NCBI GenBank assembly: GCA_035341015.1
Contig: DAOQUL010000011.1
Location: 1-64,000 of the forward strand
DNA from: JAKQIM01 sp029557965
GTDB lineage: Bacteria > Chloroflexota > Anaerolineae > Anaerolineales > UBA4823
Reading direction: 5' to 3'
DNA: 64,000 nucleotides
Part shown: piece after piece, positions 51,291 to 62,317 of the stretch
How positions within the stretch are numbered: position 1 is the first letter of the stretch
How the letters are laid out: each line of letters opens with the position of its first letter
Program-made: the position numbers and the translations under genes
The notes under the pieces: model-generated
Database searches by the model: none
What the model was told of the DNA's origin: nothing
What the model saw: the letters and a program-made list of their open reading frames with translations, nothing else

Positions 51291-52253
51291 ATGTCACCAC
51301 AAACTGACCCCAACTTTTGGAAGAACCGCCGTGTCTGCGTCACCGGAGGCGCCGGCTTTTTAGGTTCTTTTGTAATCGAGGCACTCAAACAGCGCGGAGC
51401 GAGCGAAGTGTACGTGCCCACACTTGAAGAATACGACCTGGTCCAACCTGCCGATATCCAGCGTATGTACGACACCGCTCGCCCGGATATCGTTATCCAC
51501 CTGGCAGCCCTGGCGGGTGGTATTGGCGCCAACCGCGCCCGCCCGGCTGATTTCTTCTACATCAACTTAATGATGGGCGTCCAGCTCATGCATGAGGCCT
51601 GGAAGCGCGGTGTGGGCAAGTTCGTTGCCATCGGCACCGTGTGCGCTTACCCCAAGTTCACGCCCATTCCCTTCCGCGAAGAGACCCTCTGGGATGGGTA
51701 TCCCGAAGAGACCAACGCTCCCTACGGGCTGGCAAAGAAAATGCTCCTCGTGCAGGCCCAGGCTTACCGCGAGCAATACGGCTTCAACGCCATCTACCTC
51801 CTGCCAGTCAATTTGTACGGGCCGCGCGACAACTTTGACCTGAAAACCTCTCATGTCATCCCCGCCCTGATCCGCAAATACATTGAGGCCCAGGCCCGGG
51901 GCGATAAAGAAGTGGTGTTGTGGGGCGATGGCTCGCCGACGCGTGAGTTTCTCTATGCCGGCGATGCCGCCGACGGCATCTTGACGGCAGCCGAGTTCTA
52001 CAACGGCAGCGAGCCGGTCAACCTTGGCTCAGGCCAAGAGATCAGCATTAAAGACCTGTCAGAGATGATCGCCCGCCTGACCGGTTTTGAAGGCAAGCTG
52101 GTGTGGGATACCAGCTATCCAAACGGCCAACCTCGCCGGGCCCTGGATACGTCTCGTGCCGCCAACTACTTTGGCTGGCGCGCCCAGACCTCGTTTGAAG
52201 AGGGGCTGAAGCAAACAATTGCCTGGTATCGAAAAACAGTGGGCAGTAAATAG
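51291..52253 (+). CDS. fcl: GDP-L-fucose synthase
   Basis: 320 residues. TGGAGFLGSFVIEAL, HLAALAGGIGANRARPADFFY, IGTVCAYPKF, NAPYGLAKKM (Tyr/Lys), LLPVNLYGPRDNFD and WGDGSPTREFLYAGDAA are Fcl/WcaG signatures. Epimerises and reduces GDP-4-keto-6-deoxymannose, made by the gmd product at 41729, to GDP-L-fucose. The two genes are separated by nearly 9 kb in the same locus. Confidence 0.93.
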   Translation: MSPQTDPNFWKNRRVCVTGGAGFLGSFVIEALKQRGASEVYVPTLEEYDLVQPADIQRMYDTARPDIVIHLAALAGGIGANRARPADFFYINLMMGVQLMHEAWKRGVGKFVAIGTVCAYPKFTPIPFREETLWDGYPEETNAPYGLAKKMLLVQAQAYREQYGFNAIYLLPVNLYGPRDNFDLKTSHVIPALIRKYIEAQARGDKEVVLWGDGSPTREFLYAGDAADGILTAAEFYNGSEPVNLGSGQEISIKDLSEMIARLTGFEGKLVWDTSYPNGQPRRALDTSRAANYFGWRAQTSFEEGLKQTIAWYRKTVGSK

Positions 52254-53097
52254 TGGATAGCATCATCTTCCTCCGCCCTACACGGGGGTTGGCCGCGCTG
52301 AACCTGCGCGATCTATGGGTATACCGAGAGCTGGTCTACTTTTTGATGTGGCGCGACCTGAAGGTGCGCTACAAACAGACCCTACTCGGCGCCAGTTGGG
52401 CCATCCTGCAGCCAGTGGTACAAATGGTGATCTTCACCCTGCTCTTCGGCGGCGTGGCCAACTTATCTTCAGAGGGTGTGCCTTACCCTGTTTTCAACTT
52501 CACCGCCCTGCTGCCCTGGGGTTTGTTCTCCAAAGCACTCAGCGATGCCGGGCGCGCCCTGGTGAATAACCGCAACATGATCACCAAGGTTTACTTTCCA
52601 CGCCTGGTCATCCCGGTTTCATCTGTATTGGCCGGGCTGGTAGATTTTGCTATTGCCTTCGGCGTGCTGGTGCTCATCATCATCTACTACCACTTTGCCC
52701 CAGGAGCGAACTTCGACTTTCACTTCACGCCGGCCTTGCTGACCCTGCCGCTGTTCTTGATCCTGGCCCTGGTTTCGGCCCTGGGTTTCAGCCTATGGCT
52801 TTCGGCAATGAATGTGATCTACCGCGATGTGGGGCATGTTCTGCCGTTTTTAACCCAGATCTGGTTCTTCATCACCCCCATCGTCTATTCATCCTCAGAG
52901 ATCTCGCCCAAGTGGCAGTGGCTGTATGCCCTCAACCCTATGACCGGCGTGATTGAAGGCTTCCGTTGGGCCATCCTGGGGACCCAATCTACTCCGGCAT
53001 TGTTATTGATCATCTCTACGCTCGTGGCGGTCGTGGTGCTGATCAGCGGCCTGTTCTACTTCCGGCGTATGGAACGTAGTTTTGCGGACGAGATCTA

Positions 53098-53098
<1 letters not shown>
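52253..53098 (+). CDS. ABC-2 polysaccharide exporter permease (Wzm/TagG type)
   Basis: 281 residues, six membrane segments. RDLKVRYKQTLLGASWAILQP at the first helix and GLFSKALSDAGRALVNN are typical of O-antigen, teichoic-acid and capsule ABC-2 permeases. GTG start overlaps the fcl TAG. The ATPase partner follows with a TAATG overlap. Exports a completed polysaccharide. Confidence 0.92.
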
Positions 53099-54404
<1,306 letters not shown>

Positions 54405-54408
<4 letters not shown>

Positions 54409-56015
54409 AGCTGATCAGTAAATCTGACATCAAGAATATCCTGGGGAAGATTCCCCTGACGGCAGAGGCTTATTGGTATATCCGCACGCCCGGCAAACCG
54501 CTGACCACCGAGTTCTCGCTGCGCCGCCTGGAAAAGCTGCTGCCCACCTGGCGCCAGCAGGCCGAAGCAGCCCTGGCTGCCCGGCCCAAAGCAGGCTCTC
54601 AGAAGCGCATCTTCATTTTCGGCACCCTGCGCTATTGGATCGAACATGCCGCGCTGCTCAGCACAGCCCTGGCCGGGCAGGGCCACAACATAACCTTTTC
54701 TTACCTGCCATATGCCCGCTGGCAGCGACCCATGGACCGTTTTAACCTGCGCCGGCACAACCTGTATGCCTATAAACTGCTCCAACAGCTCGAGCCGTTG
54801 GTACACATCCACCCCCTGCTGGCAATTGGGACGGCCCCGGCGCAGGCAGCGACCCTGCCCCCGGCCCTGGATGAGGCCGTGCGCCTGGTGGCCCTGCGGG
54901 ATACCCAGTACACCCTTCAGGTTGAAGAGGTCAGCCAGGATAGCGACCTGTACCGCCTGCGCCTGGAACGCAACCTAGAAGCCGCCCAGGCGGCCCTGGC
55001 CTGGCTTCAGAAGCAGCGCCCCGATGTGGTCATCTTGCCCAACGGCACGATCCTGGAATTTGGTGTGCTCTACCAGGTGGCGCGCTACTTGGATATCCCC
55101 GTGGTAACCTATGAATTTGGCGAACAGCACAGTCGCATCTGGATCGCTCAAAACGCTGAAGTGATGCGGCAAGAAACCAATGATCTGTGGCAGGCCCGTC
55201 AGGATCAAACCCTGAACGACGAACAGATGGCCCAGGTGCGCAAGCTCTTTGCTTCACGCCAGCGCGCCAGCCTGTGGGAGAATTTTGCCCGCCGCTGGCA
55301 GGGTGTGCCCAGCGCCGGCGGCGACAAGGTGCGCCAGGCCCTGGGATTGGATGAGCGCCCGGTGGTCTTGTTGGCAACCAACGTCATCGGCGACAGCCTG
55401 ACCCTGGGCCGGCAGGTCTTCAGCGATTCGATGACCGATTGGCTCAAGCGCACGGTGAAATTCTTTGCCTCCCGCCCTGATGTGCAGTTTGTCATCCGCA
55501 TCCATCCCGGAGAGCTGATCACCAAAGGCCCATCGGTGGCGGGCGTGGTCAGCCAGGTGCTGCCCGAGCTGCCAGAACACATCCACCTGGTGGCAGCCGA
55601 TGCCCAGGTCAACACTTATGATATTGTAGAAATTGCCGACCTGGGATTGGTTTACACCACCACAGTTGGCTTGGAAATGGCGATGAGTGGTGTGCCGGTG
55701 ATCGTGGTGGGCAACACTCATTACCGTGAGAAGGGGTTCACACTTGACCCAGCCTCGTGGGAAGACTATTTCAAGACCCTCGAGCAGGTGCTGGCTGACC
55801 CGGTGCGCTGCCGCCTGGCAGAGGCGCAGGTCGGACGCGCCTGGCACTATGCGTATCGCTTCTTCTTCGATTACCCACATCCCTTCCCCTGGCACCTGCT
55901 GCACATCTGGAAAGACCTGGAAGAATGGCCCATCCAGCGCCTGTTGAGCGCCGAGGGCCAGCAGGCTTTTGGCCAAACCTTTGACTACCTGGTAGGAGCA
56001 CCAGTCCGATGGTAG
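54405..56015 (+). CDS. Capsule-synthesis/GT-B-like protein
   Basis: 536 residues, soluble. The C-terminal half has FVIRIHPGE and ADLGLVYTTTVGLEMAMSGVPVIVVG followed by HYREKGFT, as in the Capsule_synth (KpsC/KpsS-like) group and related GT-B glycosyltransferases. The N-terminal half is helical with RPDVVILPNGTILEFG. Probably a glycosyltransferase that starts or extends the polymer. ATGA overlap with the ABC ATPase gene. Confidence 0.7.
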
Positions 56016-56950
56016 CTCCCAAGTCACAAACCTCCCCTGAGCCGGGCGCGCCTGCCAACACCAAGGCCCAGGTACAGGAATTCTATAACCAGGTAGGGTG
56101 GCAAGAAGTAGGCGCCGGCATCTATCAGAATGCCACCTACGAAGACCTGCGCCCGGTCTCGCGGCAGTACATCCACGACTGCCACCAGCGCGTAGCGCGC
56201 CACCTCAAGCCCAAGGGGCGCCTGTTGCTGGATGCCGGTTCTGGACCCATCCAGTATCCCGAATACCTGGAATATTCGCTGGGCAAGAACGGCAACCAGC
56301 CTTACCAGTACCGGGTCTGCCTGGATATTTCTCAGGTGGCCTTGCAAGAGGCCCGCAAGCGCATTGGCGATGCTGCCAGCGGGGGGCACGGCCTGTTTGT
56401 GGTGGCAGATATTGCCAACCTGCCCTTTAAGCCCGGCGCGTTTGACGGGATTGTCTCTCTGCACACCATCCATCACCTGCCCTTTGAAGAGCACCTGCGC
56501 GCCTACCAAGAGCTGCAGCGCGTCCTGGCACCCGCATCCAGTGCAGTCATCGTCAACGGTTGGGACCTGCCCCCTCTGACCGTCTTCTTCAATTTCTGGA
56601 TCAAGCTGGCCGAGAAGCTCTATGCGCTTCTTCGCCCATCCTCCCGGTCTGCTACTCGGCCGCAGCCGGCTGACCCCACGCCATCCAACGCCAACGCGCC
56701 GCAATCAACCCCCAGGGGCACTTACGTCCGCAAACACACCCCCGCCTGGCTAAAAACGGTTGTTGGCGCTCAGATGCCGGTAGAAATTTGGTGCTGGCGC
56801 AGCGTGAGCGTGCGCTTCTTGCGCACCTTCATCCACCAACGGCTGGGCGGGCGCTTCTGGCTGCGTTTGTTGTACTGGCTGGAGGAACGCCTGCCGCACT
56901 GGTTTGGCGAGAACGGCCAATACCCGCTCATCGTTTTACGTAAGGATTAA
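56009..56950 (+). CDS. Class I SAM-dependent methyltransferase
   Basis: 313 residues. Motif I LLLDAGSGP, post-I VCLDIS, DIANLPFKPGAFDGIVSLHTI (motif II) and LQRVLAPASSAVIV; a C-terminal extension (~210-313) is rich in basic and aromatic residues and may bind membrane or lipid-linked substrate. Overlaps the preceding gene by 7 nt. Candidate for sugar O-methylation or chain-end capping. Confidence 0.87.
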   Translation: MVAPKSQTSPEPGAPANTKAQVQEFYNQVGWQEVGAGIYQNATYEDLRPVSRQYIHDCHQRVARHLKPKGRLLLDAGSGPIQYPEYLEYSLGKNGNQPYQYRVCLDISQVALQEARKRIGDAASGGHGLFVVADIANLPFKPGAFDGIVSLHTIHHLPFEEHLRAYQELQRVLAPASSAVIVNGWDLPPLTVFFNFWIKLAEKLYALLRPSSRSATRPQPADPTPSNANAPQSTPRGTYVRKHTPAWLKTVVGAQMPVEIWCWRSVSVRFLRTFIHQRLGGRFWLRLLYWLEERLPHWFGENGQYPLIVLRKD

Positions 56951-56952
56951 GC

Positions 56953-57477
56953 ATGCTCAACGACTGGATCAAGCTCTCTGAACAACCCTTGGAGACCGGC
57001 TCACGCCGCATCCTGCGTCGCGCTTACCGCCTGCCCGATGGCCGCGAGAGCACCTTTGATATCAAGCATGAGGGCTGCGCCGTATGCATCCTGGCCCTGA
57101 CCGATGCCAACCAGGTAGTCATGACCCGCCAGTTCCGCCCTGGTCCCGAAAAAGTGCTGCTAGAAATGCCCGGCGGCGGGGTTGAGCCAGGCGAGGCCCC
57201 CGAAGCTGCCGCGGGTCGCGAATTGCTTGAAGAGACCGGCTATGCCGGAAAATTAGAGTTGGTCAGCACCAGCCTGGACTGCGCCTATTCGACCATGGTG
57301 CGCTACAATTTCGTGGCTACCCACTGCCGCCCAGTCCAACCGCCCAGCCCTGATGTGGACGAATTCATTGAAGTATTTGAAATGCCCCTGCCCGATTTCC
57401 GCCAGCACCTGCGCAGCAGCCAGCTTACCGATGTAGAAACTGGCTACCTGGGGCTGGATTACCTTGGTTTACTATAG
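56953..57477 (+). CDS. NUDIX hydrolase (ADP-ribose/sugar-nucleotide pyrophosphatase-like)
   Basis: 174 residues. A complete Nudix box, GGVEPGEAPEAAAGRELLEE followed by TG (Gx5Ex7REx2EExG), lies near residues 77-98. The flanking sequences (KHEGCAVCILALTDANQVV, RQFRPGPEKVLLEMPGG) are of the ADP-ribose pyrophosphatase class. In this locus it might clear nucleotide-sugar by-products. Two nucleotides after the methyltransferase stop. Confidence 0.9.
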   Translation: MLNDWIKLSEQPLETGSRRILRRAYRLPDGRESTFDIKHEGCAVCILALTDANQVVMTRQFRPGPEKVLLEMPGGGVEPGEAPEAAAGRELLEETGYAGKLELVSTSLDCAYSTMVRYNFVATHCRPVQPPSPDVDEFIEVFEMPLPDFRQHLRSSQLTDVETGYLGLDYLGLL

Positions 57478-57490
57478 GAGTTACCTTTGC

Positions 57491-58501
57491 ATGAACTGGA
57501 ATGAAAAAGTCGTTCTCATCACTGGCGGCACCGGCTCGTTCGGCAAGAAGTTCGTTGAGATCATCTTGAATGAGTACCGCCCCGCCAAATTGATCGTTTT
57601 CAGCCGCGACGAACTGAAACAGCACGAAATGCGCGTGGCGGGCTTCAACCAACCCAACCTGCGCTACTTCATTGGCGATGTGCGCGACGTAGAACGCCTG
57701 CGCCGCGCCATGCACGGGGTGGATATTGTGGTGCACGCCGCGGCGTTGAAACAAGTGCCGGCCTGCGAATACAACCCCATGGAAGCGATCAAAACCAATA
57801 TCCTGGGCAGCAGCAACGTGGTGGATGCGGCCCTGGATGCCGGCGTCAAGCAGGTGTTGGCCCTGAGCACCGACAAAGCCGTCAACCCGGTTAACCTGTA
57901 CGGCGCTACCAAGCTGGCGGCTGAGAAGCTCTTCGTGCAGAGCAATTCTTATGCCGGCGGCATGGCAACCCGCTTCGCTTGCGTGCGCTACGGCAACGTG
58001 GTGGGCTCACGGGGCAGCGTTGTGCCCATCTTTATGCAGCAGCGCAGCAGCGGGCGACTGACCATCACCGATGCCCGCATGACCCGCTTCTGGCTGACCC
58101 TGGAACAAAGCGTGCGTTTCGTGATCAGCCGCATCGAACAGATGCACGGCGGCGAGGTCTTTGTGCCTAAAATTCCCTCCACCAAGATCGTTGACCTGGC
58201 AAAAGCCATTGCCCCAGATGCCAAGCTGGAAGTGATGGGCATTCGCCCTGGTGAGAAACTGCACGAGGTGCTGATCTCGGAAGATGAGGCTCGTTCGACG
58301 CTTGAGATGGACGATATGTTTGTTGTCCAACCCAGCGGCGCACTTTGGTTTGGGCACGAGTGGCAAGAATGTGGCAAGCCCTTGCCCGATGGGTTCCACT
58401 ACGCCAGCGATAATAACCCCCAATGGCTGAATGTAGACCAGATCCGCCAGATGGTGGCACCTTTCGAAAACAAGAACCTGAATATCGCACCTGAAGAGTA
58501 A
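57491..58501 (+). CDS. pseB: UDP-N-acetylglucosamine 4,6-dehydratase (PseB/FlaA1 type)
   Basis: 336 residues. ITGGTGSFGKKFVEIIL, FSRDELKQHEM, AAALKQVPACEYNPMEAIKTN, LSTDKAVNPVNLYGATKLAAEK (catalytic region with Tyr/Lys) and RYGNVVGSRGSVVP place it in the inverting 4,6-dehydratase/5-epimerase group that starts pseudaminic-acid-type or spore-coat sugar pathways from UDP-GlcNAc. AGGAG is about 10 nt before the ATG; a shorter spacing would require a TTG at 57488. Partners in the pathway (NeuB-like, SpsF-like, RmlD-like) follow. Confidence 0.9.
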   Translation: MNWNEKVVLITGGTGSFGKKFVEIILNEYRPAKLIVFSRDELKQHEMRVAGFNQPNLRYFIGDVRDVERLRRAMHGVDIVVHAAALKQVPACEYNPMEAIKTNILGSSNVVDAALDAGVKQVLALSTDKAVNPVNLYGATKLAAEKLFVQSNSYAGGMATRFACVRYGNVVGSRGSVVPIFMQQRSSGRLTITDARMTRFWLTLEQSVRFVISRIEQMHGGEVFVPKIPSTKIVDLAKAIAPDAKLEVMGIRPGEKLHEVLISEDEARSTLEMDDMFVVQPSGALWFGHEWQECGKPLPDGFHYASDNNPQWLNVDQIRQMVAPFENKNLNIAPEE

Positions 58502-58557
58502 TCATCTACCCGAATTCATGGCGGGCAAGGAACCGCCCTCGGATAGGTTCAAAATCT

Positions 58558-59532
58558 ATGCGCATCCTGATCACAGGAGCCAGCGGGTTGTTGGGTCTCA
58601 ACCTGGCCCTGGAGGCAGCAAAGGAGCATACGGTATTCGGCACGGCCAACAGCCATGCCTTTGCCAGCCCTCCATCTGCCTTTCAAGTGGTCCAGACCGA
58701 CCTGCTGGCCCCAGGTGCAGTGGAAAGCTTATTCAAACAAACCCGGCCCGATTGGGTCATCCACTGCGCTGCTCTTGCGAACGTAGATGCCTGCGAAGCA
58801 GACCCGGCGCTGGCATCTCAACTGAATACAGAACTACCGCGTAAACTGGCCCAGCTTTGCCAGGCGCCCACTGGACAGGCAGACAACCGATCTTCATCGG
58901 CAGGCAATGTCACCAGGGGCGGAGCACGCCTGCTGCACATCTCCACCGACTGCGTCTTTGACGGCCAGCGCGGCAGTTACAGCGAAGAAGATACCCCCAA
59001 CCCCCTGGGGGTTTACGCCCGCACCAAGCTGGAGGGCGAGTTGGCCGTCTTACAGGCCAACCCCCAGGCCATTGTGGCGCGGGTGAATCTCTTCGGCTGG
59101 AGCCCCTCTGGCAAGCGCAGCCTGGCAGAGTTCTTCTACAACAACCTGAGCGCCGGCAAGCAGGTGATGGGCTTCACAGATGTGCTGTTTTGCCCCCTGC
59201 TGGCCAATGACCTGGCCCATGTGTTGATCGAAATGTTAGGGAAGGGGCTGAGCGGCGTTTACCACACCGTGAGCAGTGAATGCCTGAGCAAGTACGAATT
59301 CGGCCTGCGCCTGGCCCATCAATTTGGCCTGGATGCCGGTTTGATCCAACCCACCTCGGTGATGCAAGGCGGTTTGAAGGCCGCCCGCTCGCCCAACCTT
59401 TCGATGCGCACCGATAAGCTTGCCGCCGCCCTGGGGCATCCTCTCCCCAGCGTATCCACAGGCATCGAGACTTTCTACCAGCTTTATCAACAGGGTTATC
59501 CACAGGTTATCCAGAGGTTATTCACCCGGTAA
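58558..59532 (+). CDS. RmlD/SpsK-like dTDP-4-dehydrorhamnose reductase family SDR
   Basis: 324 residues. MRILITGASGLLGLNL (NAD(P) motif), TRPDWVIHCAALANVDACE, LLHISTDCVFDGQRGSY and YARTKLEGE (Tyr/Lys) are the RmlD signature set. An insertion (~100-120, TGQADNRSSSAGNVTRGG) is not usual and could be a loop. RmlB, A and C are not seen here, so the substrate may be another dTDP- or CMP-sugar-type keto intermediate, as in the Bacillus sps operon. The 3' end of the gene contains DnaA-box-like repeats. Confidence 0.85.
   Translation: MRILITGASGLLGLNLALEAAKEHTVFGTANSHAFASPPSAFQVVQTDLLAPGAVESLFKQTRPDWVIHCAALANVDACEADPALASQLNTELPRKLAQLCQAPTGQADNRSSSAGNVTRGGARLLHISTDCVFDGQRGSYSEEDTPNPLGVYARTKLEGELAVLQANPQAIVARVNLFGWSPSGKRSLAEFFYNNLSAGKQVMGFTDVLFCPLLANDLAHVLIEMLGKGLSGVYHTVSSECLSKYEFGLRLAHQFGLDAGLIQPTSVMQGGLKAARSPNLSMRTDKLAAALGHPLPSVSTGIETFYQLYQQGYPQVIQRLFTR
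59484..59526 (+). repeat. Four DnaA-box-like 9-mers in tandem
   Basis: 9-mers at 59484 (TTATCAACA), 59496 (TTATCCACA), 59507 (TTATCCAGA) and 59518 (TTATTCACC), spaced 11-12 bp, each within one mismatch of TTATNCACA and one exact. They lie in the last codons of the RmlD-like gene (QLYQQGYPQVIQRLFTR), so chance plus protein repeat is possible. Confidence 0.5.
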
Positions 59533-59542
59533 AACCGTTTTC

Positions 59543-59597
59543 ACCGCTGAGACGCAGAGAAAACTCAAAAACTCAGCGCTCTCTGCGTCTCAGCGGT
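59543..59597. repeat. Perfect 18-bp inverted repeat (palindromic repeat element)
   Basis: ACCGCTGAGACGCAGAGA (59543-59560) and its exact complement (59580-59597) flank a 19-nt loop. GACGCAGAG-type palindromes are a type of dispersed repeat seen in many environmental genomes. Only one copy in this window. It sits in the gap between two operon genes and would form a very stable hairpin in the mRNA. A short TTCACTA-type repeat follows at about 59608-59624. Confidence 0.7.
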
Positions 59598-59644
59598 AAA
59601 TCCCATTCACTATTCACTATCCACTGTATTTAACGGAGAATCCT

Positions 59645-60712
59645 ATGGACATCACCATCTCCAACCGCACCATCGGCCTTAACCATCCCACTTATTTCAT
59701 TGCCGACATCGCCGCCAACCACGACGGCGACCTGGAACGGGCCAAGGAGCTCATCCGCCTGGCCAAGCAAGCCGGCGCCGACTCGGCCAAGTTCCAAAAC
59801 TTCCGTGCCCCAAAAATCGTCTCGGATTATGGCTTCAGGCACATGAACAGCCAGGTCTCGCACCAGGCAAGCTGGAAGAAATCGGTCTTTGAGGTTTACC
59901 AGCAGGCCTCCATTCCCTTTGAGTGGACATCGATCCTCAAAGAAGAGTGCGACAAAGTAGGCATTGAATTCTTCTCAGCGCCTTACGATTTTGAAGCCAT
60001 TGATATGCTCGATGAGCATGTGAAGCTCTACAAGGCTGGTTCTGGTGAGATCGATTGGATTGAAGCCCTGGAGCGGATGGCTTCTAAGGGCAAACCCTTC
60101 TTTGTCGCCACCGGCGCATCGACCATTGGCGAGGTCCAGCAGGCCGTGCATGCCATACTCAAGATCAACCCGCAGTTGGTGCTGATGCAGTGCAACACCA
60201 ATTACACCGCCAGCCCCGATAATTACAATCACCTGCACCTGAACGTGCTCAAGACCTATGCCAGCATGTTCCCCGGCGTGATCCTGGGCCTTTCAGATCA
60301 TACCCACGCCCTGGCCCCTGTATTGGGTGCGGTGACCCTGGGGGCGCGCGTCATTGAACGCCACTTTACCGACAGAAACGACCGTGAAGGCCCAGATCAC
60401 AAGTTCGCCATGAACCCTGATAACTGGGCCCGCATGGTTGAAGAAACCCGCCTGTTGGAACGCTCCCTCGGTTCGTCAGACAAGTTCGTTGCGGGCAACG
60501 AAGTGCAAACGGCGGTGGTGCAACGGCGTTGTTTGCGCGCTGCACGTGATATCGAGCCCGGTGAGATGTTCACCCGCGAGATGATCGATGTGCTGCGCCC
60601 GGCAACCCCCGGGGCGATCAAGCCCGACCAAATTGCCAACGTGATTGGCACGCGCGCCTTGAACTTTATCCCAGCCGGCAAAGAGCTGCGCTGGACGGAC
60701 CTGGGAGCTTAG
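59645..60712 (+). CDS. NeuB/PseI/SpsE-family nonulosonate synthase
   Basis: 355 residues. TIM-barrel synthase with FIADIAANHDGDLERAKELI, AGADSAKFQNF, KLYKAGSGEI, FFVATGASTI, LMQCNTNYTA and ERHFTDRNDREGPDHKFAMN, then a C-terminal SAF (antifreeze-like) domain (~290-355). It condenses phosphoenolpyruvate with a hexosamine derivative to make a nine-carbon acid; Neu, Leg and Pse types cannot be separated by eye. Ribosome site GGAG upstream. Pathway partner genes flank it. Confidence 0.9.
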   Translation: MDITISNRTIGLNHPTYFIADIAANHDGDLERAKELIRLAKQAGADSAKFQNFRAPKIVSDYGFRHMNSQVSHQASWKKSVFEVYQQASIPFEWTSILKEECDKVGIEFFSAPYDFEAIDMLDEHVKLYKAGSGEIDWIEALERMASKGKPFFVATGASTIGEVQQAVHAILKINPQLVLMQCNTNYTASPDNYNHLHLNVLKTYASMFPGVILGLSDHTHALAPVLGAVTLGARVIERHFTDRNDREGPDHKFAMNPDNWARMVEETRLLERSLGSSDKFVAGNEVQTAVVQRRCLRAARDIEPGEMFTREMIDVLRPATPGAIKPDQIANVIGTRALNFIPAGKELRWTDLGA

Positions 60713-60721
60713 AGACAGCCC

Positions 60722-61165
60722 ATGCCTACCGTTCCTGAGCGCGTTGAAGCCGCCAGAGCAGGCACAAACCCCACCGTGGTCTGCCGCATGCCATCTGGCT
60801 GGGTGGTGCTGTGCGATATGCAGTTTTTAAGCGGCTACTGCATCCTGATCGCTGACCCGGTGGTTGCCAGCCTGAATGACCTCGGCCGCGCCAAGCGGGC
60901 CGAATACCTGTGTGATATGGCAACCGTGGGAGATGCCCTGCTAGAAGTCACATCTGCCTACCGCATCAACTATGCCATTGCAGGCAATTCAGATCCTTAC
61001 CTGCATGCCCACATTGTCCCCCGTTACATGTCAGAGCCAGAAAACCTGCGCAAAGGACTGCCCTGGTCGCACCCCAAAGGAGAAATGGACACGGTGCTTT
61101 TTGACGCCGAACGGGATAGGGCCCTGATCCAGCAGCTTCGCTGGGCCATCGAGAAGCGCCTGTAG
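60722..61165 (+). CDS. HIT-domain-like protein
   Basis: 147 residues. The C-terminal half contains NSDPYLHAHIVPRY, a HIT-type HxH-phi-x motif (the third His is replaced by Pro-Arg), and RMPSGWVVLCDMQFLSGYCILIADP at the N-terminus resembles HIT nucleotide-binding strands. Members hydrolyse or transfer nucleotides. Between the NeuB-like and GT4 genes, so it may help in sugar-nucleotide metabolism. Family assignment moderately secure. Confidence 0.72.
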   Translation: MPTVPERVEAARAGTNPTVVCRMPSGWVVLCDMQFLSGYCILIADPVVASLNDLGRAKRAEYLCDMATVGDALLEVTSAYRINYAIAGNSDPYLHAHIVPRYMSEPENLRKGLPWSHPKGEMDTVLFDAERDRALIQQLRWAIEKRL

Positions 61166-61173
61166 CACCCCGT

Positions 61174-62277
61174 ATGCGCATTCTCTACTTTTCGCGCGAC
61201 TACACTACCCACGACCATCGCTACCTCTCGGCACTGGCAGGCACCGAGCACCAGATAGCTTACCTGCGCCTGGAGCAGCGCGGCCACCCGTTGGAAGACC
61301 GTGCCCTGCCGCCAGAGATTGAACAGGTGGGTTGGGCCGGCGGGAAAGCTCCGGCTGCATTGCGTGATGGGCCGCGCCTGCTGATGGATTTGAAACGCGT
61401 CATCCGCCAGGTAAAGCCTGACCTGATCCAGGCAGGACCTATCCAACGCTGCGCCTTCCTGGCAGCCCTGAGCGGTTTCCGGCCCATCGTCTCAATGTCT
61501 TGGGGCTATGACCTGCTGCACGACGCCCGGCGCAGCCGGGCCTGGGAATGGGCCACGCGTTACACCCTCAAACACAGCGCCGCCCTGGTCGGCGATTGCA
61601 ACACCATCCGCCAGCTTGCCATTTCGTACGGCATGCCCAACGAGCGCATCGTCACCTTCCCCTGGGGCGTAGATATCCAACACTTCACCCCGCCATCCGA
61701 TAGCGCCCTCCAGCCGCCGGTTGAAGGTCAACCCTTCACCATCCTCTCGACCCGGGGCTGGGAACCGATCTACGGGGTAGACGTGATCGCACGCGCTTTT
61801 GTCGCCACCGCCCAACTGCATCCAGAACTGCACCTGCTGATGCTCGGCAATGGCTCGCAGGCCGCCCAACTGCGCCGCACCTTTACCCAGGGCGGGGTGG
61901 ATGATCGCGTGCACTGCCCCGGGCAAGTGGGACAAGCTGACCTGCCGCGCTACTACCGTTCTGCCGACCTCTACGTCAGCGCTTCGCACAGCGACGGCTC
62001 GTCAATCTCTTTGCTTGAAGCCATGGCCTGCGGGCGACCGGCCCTGGTCTCTGATATCCCCGGCAACCGCGAATGGGTCACGCCCGGCGAGAACGGCTGG
62101 TGGTTCACAGATGGGGATGCACAAGCCCTGACCCGGGGCATCTTGCAGGCGGTCGAACAGCGCCAGGCACTGCCTGCCATGGGTCTGCGTGCCCGCCAGG
62201 TCGCCGAAGCGCGCGCCGACTGGCAAAAGAACTTCCTCGAATTAGAAAAAGCCTACCAGATCGCCGCCGGCAAATAA
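61174..62277 (+). CDS. Glycosyltransferase family 4 (GT-B)
   Basis: 367 residues. LVGDCNTIRQLAISYG, FPWGVDIQHFTP, LLMLGNGSQAAQLR and EAMACGRPALVSDIPGNREWV form the donor site of a retaining GT4. The N-terminal MRILYFSRDYTTHDHRYL is the acceptor domain start. Adds a sugar, identity unknown. Distant in sequence from the GT4 at 37481. Confidence 0.9.
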   Translation: MRILYFSRDYTTHDHRYLSALAGTEHQIAYLRLEQRGHPLEDRALPPEIEQVGWAGGKAPAALRDGPRLLMDLKRVIRQVKPDLIQAGPIQRCAFLAALSGFRPIVSMSWGYDLLHDARRSRAWEWATRYTLKHSAALVGDCNTIRQLAISYGMPNERIVTFPWGVDIQHFTPPSDSALQPPVEGQPFTILSTRGWEPIYGVDVIARAFVATAQLHPELHLLMLGNGSQAAQLRRTFTQGGVDDRVHCPGQVGQADLPRYYRSADLYVSASHSDGSSISLLEAMACGRPALVSDIPGNREWVTPGENGWWFTDGDAQALTRGILQAVEQRQALPAMGLRARQVAEARADWQKNFLELEKAYQIAAGK

Positions 62278-62317
62278 CGATCCGCCACTTTTCATTACTT
62301 ACTGCTCACTTTTCTAT

